From Przewalskia tangutica (lineage: Eukaryota; Streptophyta; Magnoliopsida; Solanales; Solanaceae), in assembly GCA_029844215.1 (NCBI GenBank), contig JAQGDG010000036.1, forward strand, positions 620,001 through 684,000: a stretch of 64,000 bases of DNA, given 5' to 3'. A program made the position numbers and the translations under genes. The notes below the pieces were generated by a model. It saw only the letters and a list, made by a program, of their open reading frames with translations, was not told the DNA's origin and ran no database searches. Of the stretch, positions 36,270 to 48,614 are shown piece after piece (position 1 is the first letter of the stretch; each line of letters begins with the position of its first letter).

Positions 36270-37009
36270 TAGGCGATAGCTGGCGAAGATGACAAACTAC
36301 CCACCGATTCTGAAGGCTGAGTCCTCCTACCAGGACACTCTCGACATCAGACCCTGACGGTCATAGGTACAACAAGTACCAACTAAAAGACGACATTCCC
36401 CGAGATGACGCCTGCCACACATCGCGAACACCGAAAATCAATCCATGGCCGGAACCTTCGCGATCAGAACCGAAGCTCGAGCTCACCAACTCCTCGCATA
36501 CCTAACGCCCCAACCCCGCGAGGACCTTTTCGCACCGTGGATGCGCATAACCTAATTGGCCGCGAGGCGATCGCCTAAAGTTACCAGCGACCGCCGCCCG
36601 CCTCTTTCTCGCCTCGTTAACCTGCCGACACATGCTTACTGCTGCCGCGCATAAGCCCGACCACGTGCCATGCTCAAGCCCAATCAAGAACTACTTTGCA
36701 CAACCTTCTCGCTGATAGTCATCAAGACTCGCAGACATCTAGATACTCTCGTAGTCAAATCCATAGTTAGTAATGCGTTGTCTCTTTGCAATCCATATTC
36801 TCTGCTCCTGGCCGGAATCAAGGTTCAAATATCATGGCGCAATGGAACTAGCGCCGCCGCGCTAAAACTCACTGGGCTAGCGACGCCGCAGAACTCCCCG
36901 AACGAAGACTACACTAGGTAATGATTGGGCTCGTGCCTCGCCACCCTCCGAACTCTACTGCAGCCTCCTCGCCGCTTGCCCTCCCGGGCCCGGTTGCTCA
37001 CGCGAGGCA
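36270..37009 (-). pseudogene. Degenerate gag of element F
   Basis: The minus-strand start at 37009 gives MPRVSNRAREGKRRGG, the same N-terminus as C. Several frame breaks follow. The basic segment before the zinc knuckle is seen at 36502-36687 on the minus strand (KRRAAVAGNFRR), and cysteine and histidine codons remain near 36290-36410. Gag would form particles and bind RNA. It is about 740 bases long, similar to C and shorter than K. No pol is found between this gag and the LTR. Confidence 0.62.
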
Positions 37010-37197
37010 TAACGATAAGGGAAATAATTTCGCCGAGGGTCCAACTTACAACACACCTCTAAGGCACGATCTCAGAGTGAGAAGAATAGAAACCAATCCT
37101 AAATACCCTATAGCCTCCTCGATTATTGGCGTGGCACAACACACCGATAATCAAGACTTCATCGATACGGCCTCAGACACTTTCCGAGGATTAATCG

Positions 37198-37209
37198 CTT
37201 CGATACCAC
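37198..37209 (-). promoter_or_regulatory. Primer-binding site of element F
   Basis: Plus strand CGATACCAC near 37201-37209 is the complement of GTGGTATCG, four bases from the LTR edge at 37213. It is the initiator tRNA-Met type, lacking one A as in A and C. Confidence 0.78.
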
Positions 37210-37212
37210 TTT

Positions 37213-40200
37213 TGTCACGACCGATTCCGGTTCTGATCGTGCCTTACCCGCACCCTAGTGATACAACATCGTAGTAATCACGAACATAAACGATACAAGA
37301 CATATTATGAAATATGAAACAATAACTGAGAAAACTTGCCTTTTCAAGATATATATAAACAAGAACTTTTTCAACATGAACGCTTAATCCTTTTACAAAC
37401 CCCGCCACAACAAGATTACAGCACTTCTAAGAAATTATATGATAACAATGGCGACAGTGGCCCCGCCATACCCCTGAACGTAAACACCTACAACAACAGA
37501 ACTATACCATCGATAAGCCTCCGAGCAACGGAGCTTTACCAAACGCGAATCAGACCCTAAGAGCGAGGATCAATGATCGTGTACTTACTCGCGCATGAAC
37601 GCAGCCTCAAGGAGGTCAAGATAACAGTATGTGAAACTAAAAATATCAGAAATGAAATCATAATAGTCTATAAAGCAGAGACATGTATGATAACCAAACT
37701 ACGCTCACAATAAGCAATATGTCAAGTCGTGACTCACGCCTCAAGTCATCACTCAAATATAACAATGGGTCTCACGCCCACAACATCAATCATGCCCGTG
37801 GAATACCTTCCTCACCGCAGCTTATGATATAAAAGCACCAAGGAACACACATGAACACCGTGTCCCACTGTGCTATAATAACACGCATGTGGTAAGGCAC
37901 GAAGGCATAGCCGATTACTAACACCTACATGCACTAACAAGGTCATGAATCGATCATAAGATCCGCTTCAGACCACATGATCAAAGCCGACCACTTGCCC
38001 GCAGATCTAATGTGCGCGCTTTAGCCTCGAACTTTCCGCAGCCCCGCATAGGCCAATCAGATCGCCCGCATGAGGTATAACCCCGCATCGAGGGTAGCTA
38101 CTCCCTGCAGCTGCCCCGACTCGCCGTCCGCATGGCCACAAGAACCGCATGACCACAAGGGCCGTGATCCTAACCTGAACTCCCGCAGCTCGATAGGCCC
38201 TCGACCCGCATGAGGTAGTCTCGAATCATAGTCCATCGACCGCCGAGTCTACCCCGCAGACGGAGGGCGCTTAATCCCTAATCATCTCAAGAGATGAGTG
38301 ATGATAATACTATCATAACAATATCGTTAAACAACATAAGCACAACAAAGGAAAACCCCTTTACACAAACATCACAAGATACTAACACACGTGGATCCTA
38401 GCATGTTTACTTATCAAATCAACAAGAAAGTATTACAAGGCTATCACAAACCAACACAATCAAGTTATACACACAAGGTACTTTCTACTATATGCTAACA
38501 AGTTCTGGTTTTATCCCCAAAGTACTTCATATATTAACTCTTTAAAAGATACGTTACTTTCACAAAAGTCACACAATACCCGTAGTACATGAAAATAGAG
38601 TGATTATCTTTTGAAGTAAATCAAAACACTTCTCTTTGTAAAACTCAAGTAACAACATTATTTTCCAAACGTCCAAGTTTGCCTAATTTCAAATGTTCAT
38701 GTTTCTTATTTAGAAAGGTTTCAGAGTTCATAGTCTTATTCATTTAAGAATATAATTCTTTAAACTATCTCGAGAAACATAAGTCTTATATGTGAGTAGG
38801 ATATTCTTGTTTACAACAATCTTATTACAAAGCATGATCTAGAAATATCATTTTGTCTCATCTAGCTTCTACGCAGATGGAAGTTTCTCGTTTTAATAAT
38901 ACTTAATCACAAAACATTTCCTTTTATTAACGCCGCAGTTGGTTTGTCGATACACATTCCGATTTTCAAAATCAAGAAACATTCTTAAGACGTTATACCT
39001 AACTTTCCATAAAGCTAGTATAACTCTTAAGTTTTCAAAACAAATCAAGTATTACCTCTTCTTTCAAAATGAATCAAAACCTTTGAAATACTTCAAGTTC
39101 TTTTATTAACACATAACAAGCCGCTTATAGTTCAAATCGCATTACCCTTTAAAACCACAAGTATTTTCTTACCAACATAAAGTCGTTATAACCAACTTCC
39201 CATAAAGCCGTTATAACACTTTATGTTTTAAACCAATCAAATACATTTAGCATATGTACGCTACCGCACTACATAGTTCACACATATCATGCCGAAGAGA
39301 TAGGAAGAGGTTCACATACCTCGCGACGAGCATCGACTAATAGCAAACGCCCAAGTACTTCCAACTCGTCGCATCTCCTTTAAGCCAAGTATCGCGCCAC
39401 ACGTAGTACTCAACCTTTAAGGCCCCACGGGGCTTATTAATTTTTATGTCCCTTCAGAACATTCTACGTAAAATTCGCAAGACCTCCCCGCAACAACAGA
39501 AATCTCCTCCTCTATCGAGGCCTGCCACCAAGCCAACCGTGGGTTATACGCCTAACCCTAACTGTACAATTCTACTCCACTGCACTACTACACAAGTCCA
39601 CCGTAATACACCTATGTAATTACTCAAGATTCTTCTTTAAATTCAGCTTAAGTCGCAAGACATTGCCGTAAGTATTATTCAGCTTAAGTCAAAAGACATT
39701 GCCGATAACTACGCTCAGTTCTATATATAGTATACTTCAACTATATAATCTAACAACATGTAATTTCCAATTACAATAGGGACAAGATATTTACCTCGAT
39801 AAGCCCATAATTATCCAAGTATAAAGTCGATCAGGCAATCGCTTAGCTCCAACTCCGCGCGCCCAACTCCGCCTCCAAACTACCCTTAGAAGTTCTAACC
39901 AACTTCTACATACTACTCCAACAAACCATGGAGATTTTCCTGTGGTTTCGATTTGGTGACCGACGGAAGTATAATAGTATAACTGGCTTTTCAGATAAGT
40001 ATAACCTTAGAATACTACAAGGTATATGGCTAAGGTAATTGGGTATTATAACAATACTTTTGAGAGTATTTCTACCAAGAGTGGTGTATTATACGAGACA
40101 ACTAGGCTAGTGGGGTACCCCACTACCACACTACAAGGAGTGGAGAGGGCTCTCGCCAAGGACCTTTCAGTGGGAGAGGGCTTTGGACGAGTCAACAAGA

Positions 40201-40646
40201 GGGAGAGGAGGGATTTTAACACTTAGGAACATTTAGGAACGGATGAATAAGTCTTCAAAGGACGGGTATTTATAGGCTGAAGGCCAACCAATGGCCAAGA
40301 TCGAGCCAAGTGCTACACAAGTGTAAGGCCAAGATTCACCCAAGTGTCCCTTAACCAACTAACACACAAATATCCTACCAACTCCATGACAAAATGACCA
40401 ACTTTCGCCAAGCTGATCGCCTCTATGAGAGGGTGACAAGTGTCGCCTCTTGTTGGTCCAAAATGTTTCGCCTCTGAAAAATCCGCAAAAATAAAATATG
40501 GCATAGCCGAAATTCCCTACGAAAGTCAGAAAACGTTTTACCAAAAACGACTCTAACCGGGTGTCACAAAATTAAATCGCCAAGCCTACTTTCTCAAGTT
40601 CAAATTTTCTACGCACGCCCCACGCATACTGAAATACGGGTATAAC
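37213..40646 (-). repeat. 5' LTR of element F
   Basis: 3.43 kb on the minus strand, starting near 40646 with GTTATACCCGTATTTC and ending at 37213 (plus strand TGTCACGACC). It is collinear with 31120-34602: TATAAATA 40267-40274 (minus), the hairpin near 39175-39230 and the GC-rich repeat at 37985-38270. To its right, pol of E resumes (VEEVKRRQYEDPL on the minus strand). Confidence 0.87.
37985..38270 (-). repeat. GC-rich tandem repeat in 5' LTR of F
   Basis: Same array as 31930-32190, with CCCGCATGAGG motifs, in the minisatellite slot of the LTR. Confidence 0.65.
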
Positions 40647-41047
40647 GATACCGCACTACAACGGATCCTCATACTGTCGCCTCTTCACCTCCTCGACGAT
40701 GGAAGACTCGGCAACCTTTCGAACTCGAACCCCATTACTACTAGAACCAACCAAACGAACCCCAAGGTTCGCTAACTGATGTAACTCGCGGACCATACCC
40801 CTTTTATCTGGCTACACATCTGACAGACTACCCATCGATCTGCGACTAAGGGCATCTGCAACTACATTGGCCTTCCCTAGGTGGTATAGGATATCGACAT
40901 CATAATCCTTAAGTAGCTCTAACCACCGCCTCGCCACAAGTTCACTCCTGCCGAAGATATACCGAGACTTTCGTGTCTGTAAATATCCACATGAACTCCA
41001 TATAAATAATGTCTCTAGATTTTCAAGGCATGAATCACTGCTGCCAA
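40647..41047 (-). pseudogene. Connection region of E pol (RNase H end to integrase start)
   Basis: Read on the minus strand this links RNase H to the integrase. Close to 41000 it matches the TDHKSLQYIF-type motif of RNase H in broken frames. Further on, near 40660-40700, it reads VEEVKRRQYEDPL, the part just before the integrase zinc-binding domain. The frame is broken. The left end is the insertion point of F. Confidence 0.7.
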
Positions 41048-41284
41048 CTATAATTCATGTGTGGGGTAGTTCTTCTCATGCTTCCTGAGCTGTCGAGATG
41101 CGTAAGCTATAACTTTACCATGCTGCATCAGCACGCACCCAAGCCCGACACCCAACGCATCACAATAAACCACATATCCGTCTAAACCTCCGGAAGAGTA
41201 AGAATCAAGGCCGTCAATTTCTCCTTTAGTAACCGAAGCTTCCTCACAAGCATCCATCCACCGAACATAGTCGCTTCGGGTCAC
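41048..41284 (-). pseudogene. RNase H domain of element E
   Basis: A minus-strand frame of 78 residues contains VVYCDALGVGLGCVLMQHGKV and then IAYASRQLRKHEKNYPTHEL (both parts typical of Ty3/gypsy RNase H, with the first catalytic Asp in YCDA). RNase H degrades the RNA strand during cDNA synthesis. The next conserved part continues downstream in another frame. The frame is open because little has been lost here, and it is not an independent gene. Confidence 0.85.
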
Positions 41285-41937
41285 CTAGTCAAAGGTCTGA
41301 AATGGAAGCAAACTTCTCACGAATCTCCATAATAACCCGCAAGGCCCAAATGCTACGCACTCGGTGTAGTGGGTCTAGGCCAAGTCTTGATCGCTTAATC
41401 TTTGTTGTATCAACCAACACCATCGCCCCGATAACATGCCCTAAGAAAGCCATCAAGCCAACCAAAACTCGCGTTTGAAAACTTCGGAGGACTCTAAGAT
41501 CGCCCTCAAATGTTCTGCATGGTCCCGCCTCGCATGCGAATAAACCAGATATCATCAATGAATACTATAACGAATATATCCAAGAATGGTTTGAATATCC
41601 GTTCATCAAATCCATGAATAATGTTGGGGCGTTGTCAACCCGAAAGACATCACTCGAACTCATAGTGCCCATACCGGTCCCGAATGCGATCTTTGGGATA
41701 TCTCTCTAACTCGCACTGATGATAACTGCATCGCAGTCTATCTTGGAGAAACACCTCGCACTCGCAACGGTCAAACAAATCATCAATCACGGGAGGGTAT
41801 CTGCTTGATAGTTACCTTATTCAGCTACCTGTAATCAACACACATACGCAGCGTCTCATCCTTCTTCTTTACAAATAAAATCGGCGCTCCCCAGGGAGAA
41901 ACACTAGGTCTGATAAAGCCTTTTTCCAGCAAATCCT
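41285..41937 (-). pseudogene. Reverse transcriptase fragment of element E, cut by G
   Basis: The minus strand reads KDLLEKGFIRPSVSPWGAP and ILFVKKKDETLRMCVDYR at the start, then broken pieces equal to the HQ-and-FGT region (YGHYEF, MSFGLT, FMDLMN), then FIDDI at about 41551-41572, the catalytic FxDD motif. RT copies RNA into cDNA. The N-terminal third of RT, plus protease and gag of E, are missing here because LTR G is inserted at 41938, in the codons for the DLLEKGF region. They should continue beyond the nest to the right. Confidence 0.85.
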
Positions 41938-44568
41938 TGTTACACCTCGTAAGTTAAGACAAAGATTTAGAATGTCATTAAGGATTGAGATTTCCAATTT
42001 TCGAAATTACATATATTTTACGTACTAATACGATTTAATTTTTGGCAATGACGAATGTGACGCCGGAAATCTCTTTAGAAATGGTGGAATAAATAAATAG
42101 GTATTTTTCCGTTATAAGATAGTAAGGTAATTAAAGGTACGATGATAAGAAATTAAGGCTATGGGAAATTAGATTAAAAGAAGTGGAGGTTGATTTAGTT
42201 AAATAAATACTTAGAGGGGGCAAAGTGTGGCATTTAAGGGGGTCTTAGTGCATTTTTTTAAAATCTGAAAATTAAATAAAACTCTTCTAAAAACCTTCAT
42301 TTCTTCCACACAAATCAGAATTTTTAAGCTCCCATTTCTCCCCCCCTTCTTGAACAAAAATCCCCACCCTTTGCAAAGAAAAATTAAGCTTACTACTCCA
42401 TCTTCTTGGGTTAAATTGTCCCACCATTTGAGGCGAAATTAATCACCCCAAAACAGTGGGGTTCTCGGCAAATCTGGCCGATTTTTAGGGCTGGGAGTTC
42501 TTAAATTTTGGACAAGTTTTCTTGAAGGAAAAGGTGTAAGAATGTTGGGTTAATATAGTAGAATTATTGCATGTTGGATTGGGGTTGAAGAAGTGAAGAT
42601 TGGCGAAGAAAAATCGAATTTTGTGAAAGAAAAATGGGCAGAAAATTCGCTGGTTACTGGCAGATTTTTAGTCAAATTTGGAAGGGAATATCTCCTAGCA
42701 TATTAGGAGTTTTTGGGAGTTTCAAAAGCCTACAATGAAGTTCGTCGAGTGTAGTTTCCAACGCAACAAACCTCTCGTCTATAGGACACTGGAGTATAGA
42801 TTTATCGACGTTACAAGTTCAGCCGACGAAGCAGTGGCTAAAAATCTGGACAGTCACGTTTTTGGGGACTGTTTTGGATGAATTCGAGGTATAAATTCTT
42901 CTTTTATAGTTTAATGACATTGCATGTTGTTGTAGTTGAAGATATGAATTGGTGTTAAGATGGAATTGGAAATATGAAATGTATGTGATTGTATTAAGGA
43001 TATATACACCGATTTAGAACATATTCTTGGCGTACGTTGGAATTGAGTAATTGTGTTGGTATGTCATTACTAATTGCATGTGAAAATTTAGATGAAACCT
43101 TGATGTTTAAAAGTTGTTAATTGAAGTTGTTGGGAGATTAATTGGAAAGTAAGGAATTTTGGAAAAAGATTGGAATTGATACATGTCGATACAGACGGGA
43201 ATTGATAGAAATTATTGAACATGTTTAGTAACGTATTACGGGCTGAACTAGTATGTAAATAAGCTACAAACATACATATGTATTGCAATAAGATACCTAT
43301 ACATGCCTCGAAAGGATTAAGTGTAAGAAAGGTGTTAATTTTATATATTCTGGAATAAAGGGGAAATTGTTGGTTTGAATTGAATTATTGGTTTGAATTG
43401 GATTATTGGAAAATTGTGGATACGCACATAAACAAAGGAAATGCTGCCCAAATTTTTGTAGAAATAAGGGAGCCTTTAAGCATATAACTTACATTAGGAA
43501 CCATAGAATTGACGAGCATGTTGTTCCTTATCATAGGTTGAAGTACTAGACGAGGAATACTTTAATACCAAGCTGATTTGCTCGCAAAAGAGGTATGTAA
43601 GACCTTTCTATCTTTCTTTTGGCATGATTTTTAGTAAAGTACGGCGGACGTACTTAACTCCTACCAGTTCAGTTTTAAAAATGATTATTTACTAGTTATG
43701 GTTTCAGTAACAGAGTTTATGGTAGTAATGTTGTTGAGAGTCACAAAATGATTTTAGCTGCATACAGTTGCTTATGATATCTACTCGTGCTAAGTGTTAC
43801 TATTTCATTCCACTGAGTCCCGGACCAGATCATGATCGTGCACAGCCAGATACAGATTTCATCGAGTCCCTCACTAGAGGGCCGAGACACGTATATATAT
43901 ACAAATTACATCGAGTCCCTCATCAGAGGGCCGAGACATGTTACGCGCGCAGATACAGATTTTATCGAGTCCCTCCATAGAGGGCCGAGACATGTTTTAC
44001 AGTTTTTATATACAGACATGAGCACGATGTTTTATGATTCAGTATACATGATATGCTTTCAGACATGATTCTCAGTTTTATGACAGTTTGATGACTCTCT
44101 ATTTTACTTGGTACAATTGTTAATCAGTTTTACTGTATTTTATGTTTTACATACTCGACATTATCTCATCGACCCCTTCCCTGAATGCGTCATGCTCGCA
44201 GGTTCAGGAGTTCAGATAGGTGACCCTCCAGTCTAGGATTATGTACAGCAGTTGGAGAGCTCCTTTGTTCCGGAGCCTGCTATTTTTGGTACAGACCTTT
44301 ATTTTTCAGACTTATGCATATTTTGGGCACGACGGGGTCATGTCCCGTCATATGTCAGTATTACTCTCTTAGAGGTCTGTAGACAGTTGTGGGTTGGATG
44401 TTTGTACTTCGTTTTGGGTTTTGATGTCGTTATTTAGCAGCAGCCTTGCCGGCTTGCGTATTTTGACTTATGCCTTTGTGCGCGTGATGTGGTTGGTGGC
44501 AGCCTAGTCGGCTAGCCTATTATGACTGTTGTTTTGTTGTTGTTTTGGCAGCCTTGTCGATTCGCCCG
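41938..44568 (+). repeat. LTR G (plus strand, 3' end displaced by H)
   Basis: Starts TGTTACACCTCGTAAG inside E pol and follows the LTR order: leader-like segment (42240-42900) with donor-like GAGGTATAAATTC near 42886, GAGGTATGTAAG block near 43590, minisatellite 43855-43992 and 3' module (44140-44440, GTCCCGTCAT, CTTAGAGGTCTGTAG). It is a more distant family, without the TTATAAC hairpin that I can see. Near the end three copies of CAGCC..GTCGGCT lie about 55-60 bases apart (44437-44565). It stops at 44568, where minus-strand LTR H begins, and no PBS is reached. Confidence 0.72.
43855..43992 (+). repeat. Minisatellite in LTR G, 3 copies of about 50 bp
   Basis: ATCGAGTCCCTC...AGAGGGCCGAGACA recurs at 43861, 43910 and 43964. 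Each unit has an internal inverted repeat (GTCCCTC with GAGGGCC). It lies in the minisatellite slot of the LTR. Confidence 0.8.
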
Positions 44569-45214
44569 TGTCACGCCCCGAACCCCGGGCCCGTGACTGG
44601 TGCCCTACCTGGGCGCCCTTCTACCTTAACAACTAAGTAAACTGCGGAAATTAAATAACACCTAATTTTTTTAAAAAAGAAAACCAACGTACGTACAAGG
44701 GCAAAGCCGACAAGGCTGCCATATAATACATAATCAAAAGACACTACACTGTACATGAGTCCAATCCCACATATGAATACAGACCTCTAAGAGTTTTACT
44801 GAACTATGACGGGACAAGGCCCCGCCGTACCCATAACCGTACAAAAGCCTGTACTGAAGGAACTATACCAAAAGATAAACTCACGAACAGAGGAGCTATC
44901 CAAAACTCGAGCGGTCCTACACTGCAGATCACCAAATCAAGACCTAAACCTCACGGCGAACGCAGCCGAAGGAGAGGTCAAGAAGAATGTACCAAGTATG
45001 TGAAATGATCAGAATGAAATGATAACAGTCTAAACAAAATAGGAGACATGTATCATAGCCAACCTACAGTACACAATACATAAGCAGTCATATCAAGTCA
45101 GGGACGCATGCCCTCAAAGTCACTACTCAAATATAACTATTGGTCTCACGCCCATAATATCAATCATGCCCGTGGAATCCTTCCTCACTGTCGGCAGTCC
45201 ATGATATAATATAA

Positions 45215-45990
45215 TACCAATAAGCATATCCAAGGAGTATCCCTCGTGGTCGCATGCCCCGGAATCTCACATCGTATAAGCATGACCATGGGGTAATACA
45301 AACAAATCCGGGAATCTAACCCGCCTCGCACGTGCCCTAATCCCACATCGTATAAGCGTGTCGAGTATCCTCGAGGTCGCATGCCCCGAATCCCACATCG
45401 TATAAGCATGACCATGGGTAATACAAACAACCGAATCTAACCCGCCTCACGGTCACATACCTAATCCCACATCGTATAAGCATGTCGCGAGTATCCTCGT
45501 GGTCGCGTGCCGGAATCCACATCGTATAAGCATGACCATGGGGTAATACAAACAACCGAATCTAACCCGCCTCCGGTCACATGCCCTAATCCCACATCGT
45601 ATAAGCATGTCCAAGAGTATCCTCGTAGTCGCGTGCCGGAATCCCACATTGTATAAGCATGACCATGGGGTAATACAAACAAATCCGGGAATCTAACCCG
45701 CCTCCTGGTCACATGCCCCGGAATCCCACATCGTATAAGCATGTCCAAGGAGTATCCCTCGTGGTCACATGCCCCGGAATCCCACATCGTATAAGCATGA
45801 CCATGGGGTAATACAAACAAATCCGGGAATCTAACCCGCCTCCTGGTCACATGCCCCGGAATCCCACATCGTATAAGCATGTCCAAGGAGTATCCCTCGT
45901 GGTCGCATGCCCCAGAATCCCACATCGTATAAGCATGACCATGGGGTAATACAAATAATGGAAGCATACCCGTGGAATCCCACATCACCG
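45215..45990 (-). repeat. Dimeric minisatellite in LTR H, 11 monomers
   Basis: CACATCGTATAAGC occurs at about 45268, 45344, 45394, 45468, 45518, 45593, 45645, 45727, 45783, 45865 and 45921. Spacing alternates between 50-56 and 74-82 bases, so the true unit is a dimer of about 125-138 bp: one half continues with ATGACCATGGGGTAATACAA, the other with ATGTCCAAGGAGTATCC. The apparent reading frame at 45461-46003 is a product of this repeat and is not a gene. Confidence 0.92.
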
Positions 45991-46133
45991 TCGGTACGTC
46001 CAAGTAAACTTACAACAAGACGATCGACCCTCCAACCGAGTCGCGCAGCTAAATATAATACTTGCACTCAAAGGCTATCACCAGCACACATAGGCAAGTT
46101 CATAAAATCTTTAGACTTTCATTTTATAAACTC

Positions 46134-46325
46134 AAGGCACTTATAGAATACTCCTCAATTAAACAAGCCAAAGTACTTATCAAGGCACACATATAATAAT
46201 TCTCAATTAAACAAGCCAAAGTACTTATCAAGGCACACATAGAATAATTCTCAATTAAACAAGCCAAAGTACTTAGCAAGGCACACATAGAATAATTCTC
46301 AATTAAACAAGCCAAAGTACTACGT
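46134..46325 (-). repeat. Four tandem 48-base units in LTR H
   Basis: CAAGCCAAAGTACT recurs at 46164, 46212, 46260 and 46308, exactly 48 bases apart, with AATTCTCAATTAAA between. The exact period and near-identity suggest a recent expansion. The repeated peptide seen in the reverse frame follows from 48 being a multiple of three. Confidence 0.92.
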
Positions 46326-48614
46326 ACGTACATTCTTTTCAAAAGGCTCCTTTTTATGTAAAACCCCAAGATACTAACACCCGTAGTATCAAGGTGTGTC
46401 TATTTTTCAAAGTAAGTTACTACACTTTTAGAAAACTCATTTCAAAGCTTGAAATCAAGTAACTTCCAATTTTCACAATCTAGGCAACTTATGCCCATTA
46501 ATCAAAATAGACAACTTTCTTAACCTTCCGTAAAGCCGTTATAACCAACTTCCCATAAAGCTGTTATAACCCTTTATGGTTTTAGACATAATCATTCCTT
46601 TTATAACCAAGAGACTTATACTTTTAAAACCAAGTATCACATACTTACAAATCAAGTTCTTAACTTTCAAAATACTTCAAGTCTCTTAATATTTAGAAAA
46701 CAAGTTTCTTCTACTTTTAAACCTCAAGTAACTCACACATTTAAAACAAGTTACTTCTCTTAAATCATGTCATTTCTCCTCTTTTAAACCAATTAAGTAA
46801 ATCACTCATTTTGACTCCCCTAAAGTCATTATAACAACCTTAGGTTTTGGAACTAAGGAACTAGCCAAAAGATTTGGAAACCACTTCCTTTTCAAGACTC
46901 TATGTACTTTAAGAAAAATACTTTCACTTTTAAGAATCCAAACTTCACTAAGGAAATGGATTATACAACTTACAATTTAAACATCAAGGTACCATCAAGG
47001 AAGTACATAGAACAAATTCTATTTTAGGCAATCCAAATACAACCAAGGAATGGATCATTTAAGGAGTAGGACATACTTTCTTTATCTTAAGGAATCATGC
47101 TAGAAGAGGAGATAGTTCACATACCTTTTCGGCTAAATCCACAAGCTAAGCCGAATACGCCGTACGTAGAAGTGTCAACCTATAATGGTCACAACATGAC
47201 TATCAACTTCTAGTCTCTAACGTAGAATAATACTAAGTATACAGTCTCTAATTCTACGGAAAATCGGGCAGCACTTCCTTTGTTTCTACTTACTTTGCCA
47301 CCTTTTTCAAGGCCGAATACAATAACCAAACATGCCACATTTAAGGCTCAACACAACCAACCAATCAAAGGGGATTACACGCCTTACAATACGTGTAAAA
47401 TTCTGCCCCACAATTCATACCAAGTAGTTTAAAATCCAAGCAATTCTCTGCCAAATTATAACCAACAACTCAAAGTCTTTTCCAATTATTTTCCAATTCC
47501 AAGTTCTAAGGTCAAACATGTTATATAGTCATAAACAACTTCAACAACTACAATTTCCTTCTTTATACAACATGCGACGACTTAAACTAATAATCAACTA
47601 GAATTGTAATCTTAAGGCTAAACATGCTAGTTTTCGGATTAGGGTTCCAATAGCCAATATACTTATCAAACTTCATAATATAAACCTCATGCTTGCTAAT
47701 ATCCATAGCTACAACAATAAGTAATCTTAATTACTAAAACGACAAGAATTATACCTTTACAAGCCCTTAAAATTTCCAAGATTCAAAGTCGCTCCTTAGC
47801 AAATTCTTAGCTCCTTTCCTTATGTTCCAATCCGCTCCAAGCACTCCTTAGAAGCCTATGAAGAACCCATCTTCAAGTTCCAACTTCAAAGTTGAAGAAC
47901 TCCTTAAGTTTCCGCCTTGCGACTAATACGAAAACGTCGTTTTTTCGAGATCTTTCTATTGAGATATCCTTACAATACCCTTAGGGACCTTGGGTTTAAG
48001 TCTTGTGACTAATGGATCAAAACTACAAAATTTTTGTGTGGGCAACATGTCAAACCCGAGAGCTATTTCTCATGGCACAAATGTTCTCTAATTTTTCTAA
48101 GTGTGGAAGACCATGTCTTGCTACTAGTGTGGTATATAAAACACAATGGAGGGTCAAGATATCAACACTTGAGTGGCTAGGATGAAGAACACTTGGATAA
48201 TGGCCAAGTGGACAAGTCAACAATCTCAAGCTTGAAGACTTATCATCCACAATGGTCAAATGACCATTCTAACCTTGCTAAATTCGTCCAAGACCATATA
48301 TGGGGGTGCCACGTGTCGCCCTCTCATTCGTCCATAAAATTCCGTAACCCTTGTGGGCCCCACAAAAATGTAAAATTCCTCGGGTGGGCCCCACATGACC
48401 AAATCCGCAAAAATAAATTTCCATAATGTTAATAAGTTCCATACTCTTCAAATAATGCATTTTGAGAATTCAATTCTCAACAACGAACATTTTTCCTTTC
48501 CGATGTTCGGAAGATTTTCCGTCGGAAAACAATTCTTCCTTTCGTACTAATTTCCAAGTCTTGATTCCTTACATACCTTCTCTTATACATGTCCTGGACT
48601 TACGGGGTGTAACA

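Larger units (their letters stand above)
31120..40646 (-). mobile_element. Complete gag-only Ty3/gypsy element F (9.5 kb)
   Basis: Two LTRs of 3.4-3.5 kb flank a 2.61 kb internal region with PBS, gag remnant, hairpin block and PPT, and no pol. It splits the integrase of E between the QYEDP motif (right side) and the zinc-binding part (left side). I see no clean five-base duplication. The two flanks share CACTAC near the edges, but extra bases lie between it and the LTR on the right. It is the inverted sister of element C. Confidence 0.85.
44569..48614 (-). repeat. 3' LTR of element H
   Basis: 4.05 kb, the longest LTR here. It starts TGTTACACCCCGTAAGTCC at 48614 and ends at 44569 (plus strand TGTCACGCCCCGAACCCC). 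It has twin GTGGGGCCCAC motifs (about 48352-48400), the palindrome near 48305, donor-like AAGGTATAATTC near 47748, the GAGGTATGTG block at 47101-47130 (complement), the hairpin near 46530-46580, a 48-base tandem repeat (46134-46325), a large dimeric minisatellite (45215-45990) and the 3' module (44569-45190). It interrupts LTR G. Confidence 0.85.

Noticed and set aside
45185..46067. Reading frames with repeated HAYTMWDSG-type peptide on the minus strand
   Set aside because: A by-product of the dimeric minisatellite in LTR H. The same holds for the LSTLACLIENYSMCAL-type repeat at 46124-46369, which comes from the exact 48-base repeat.
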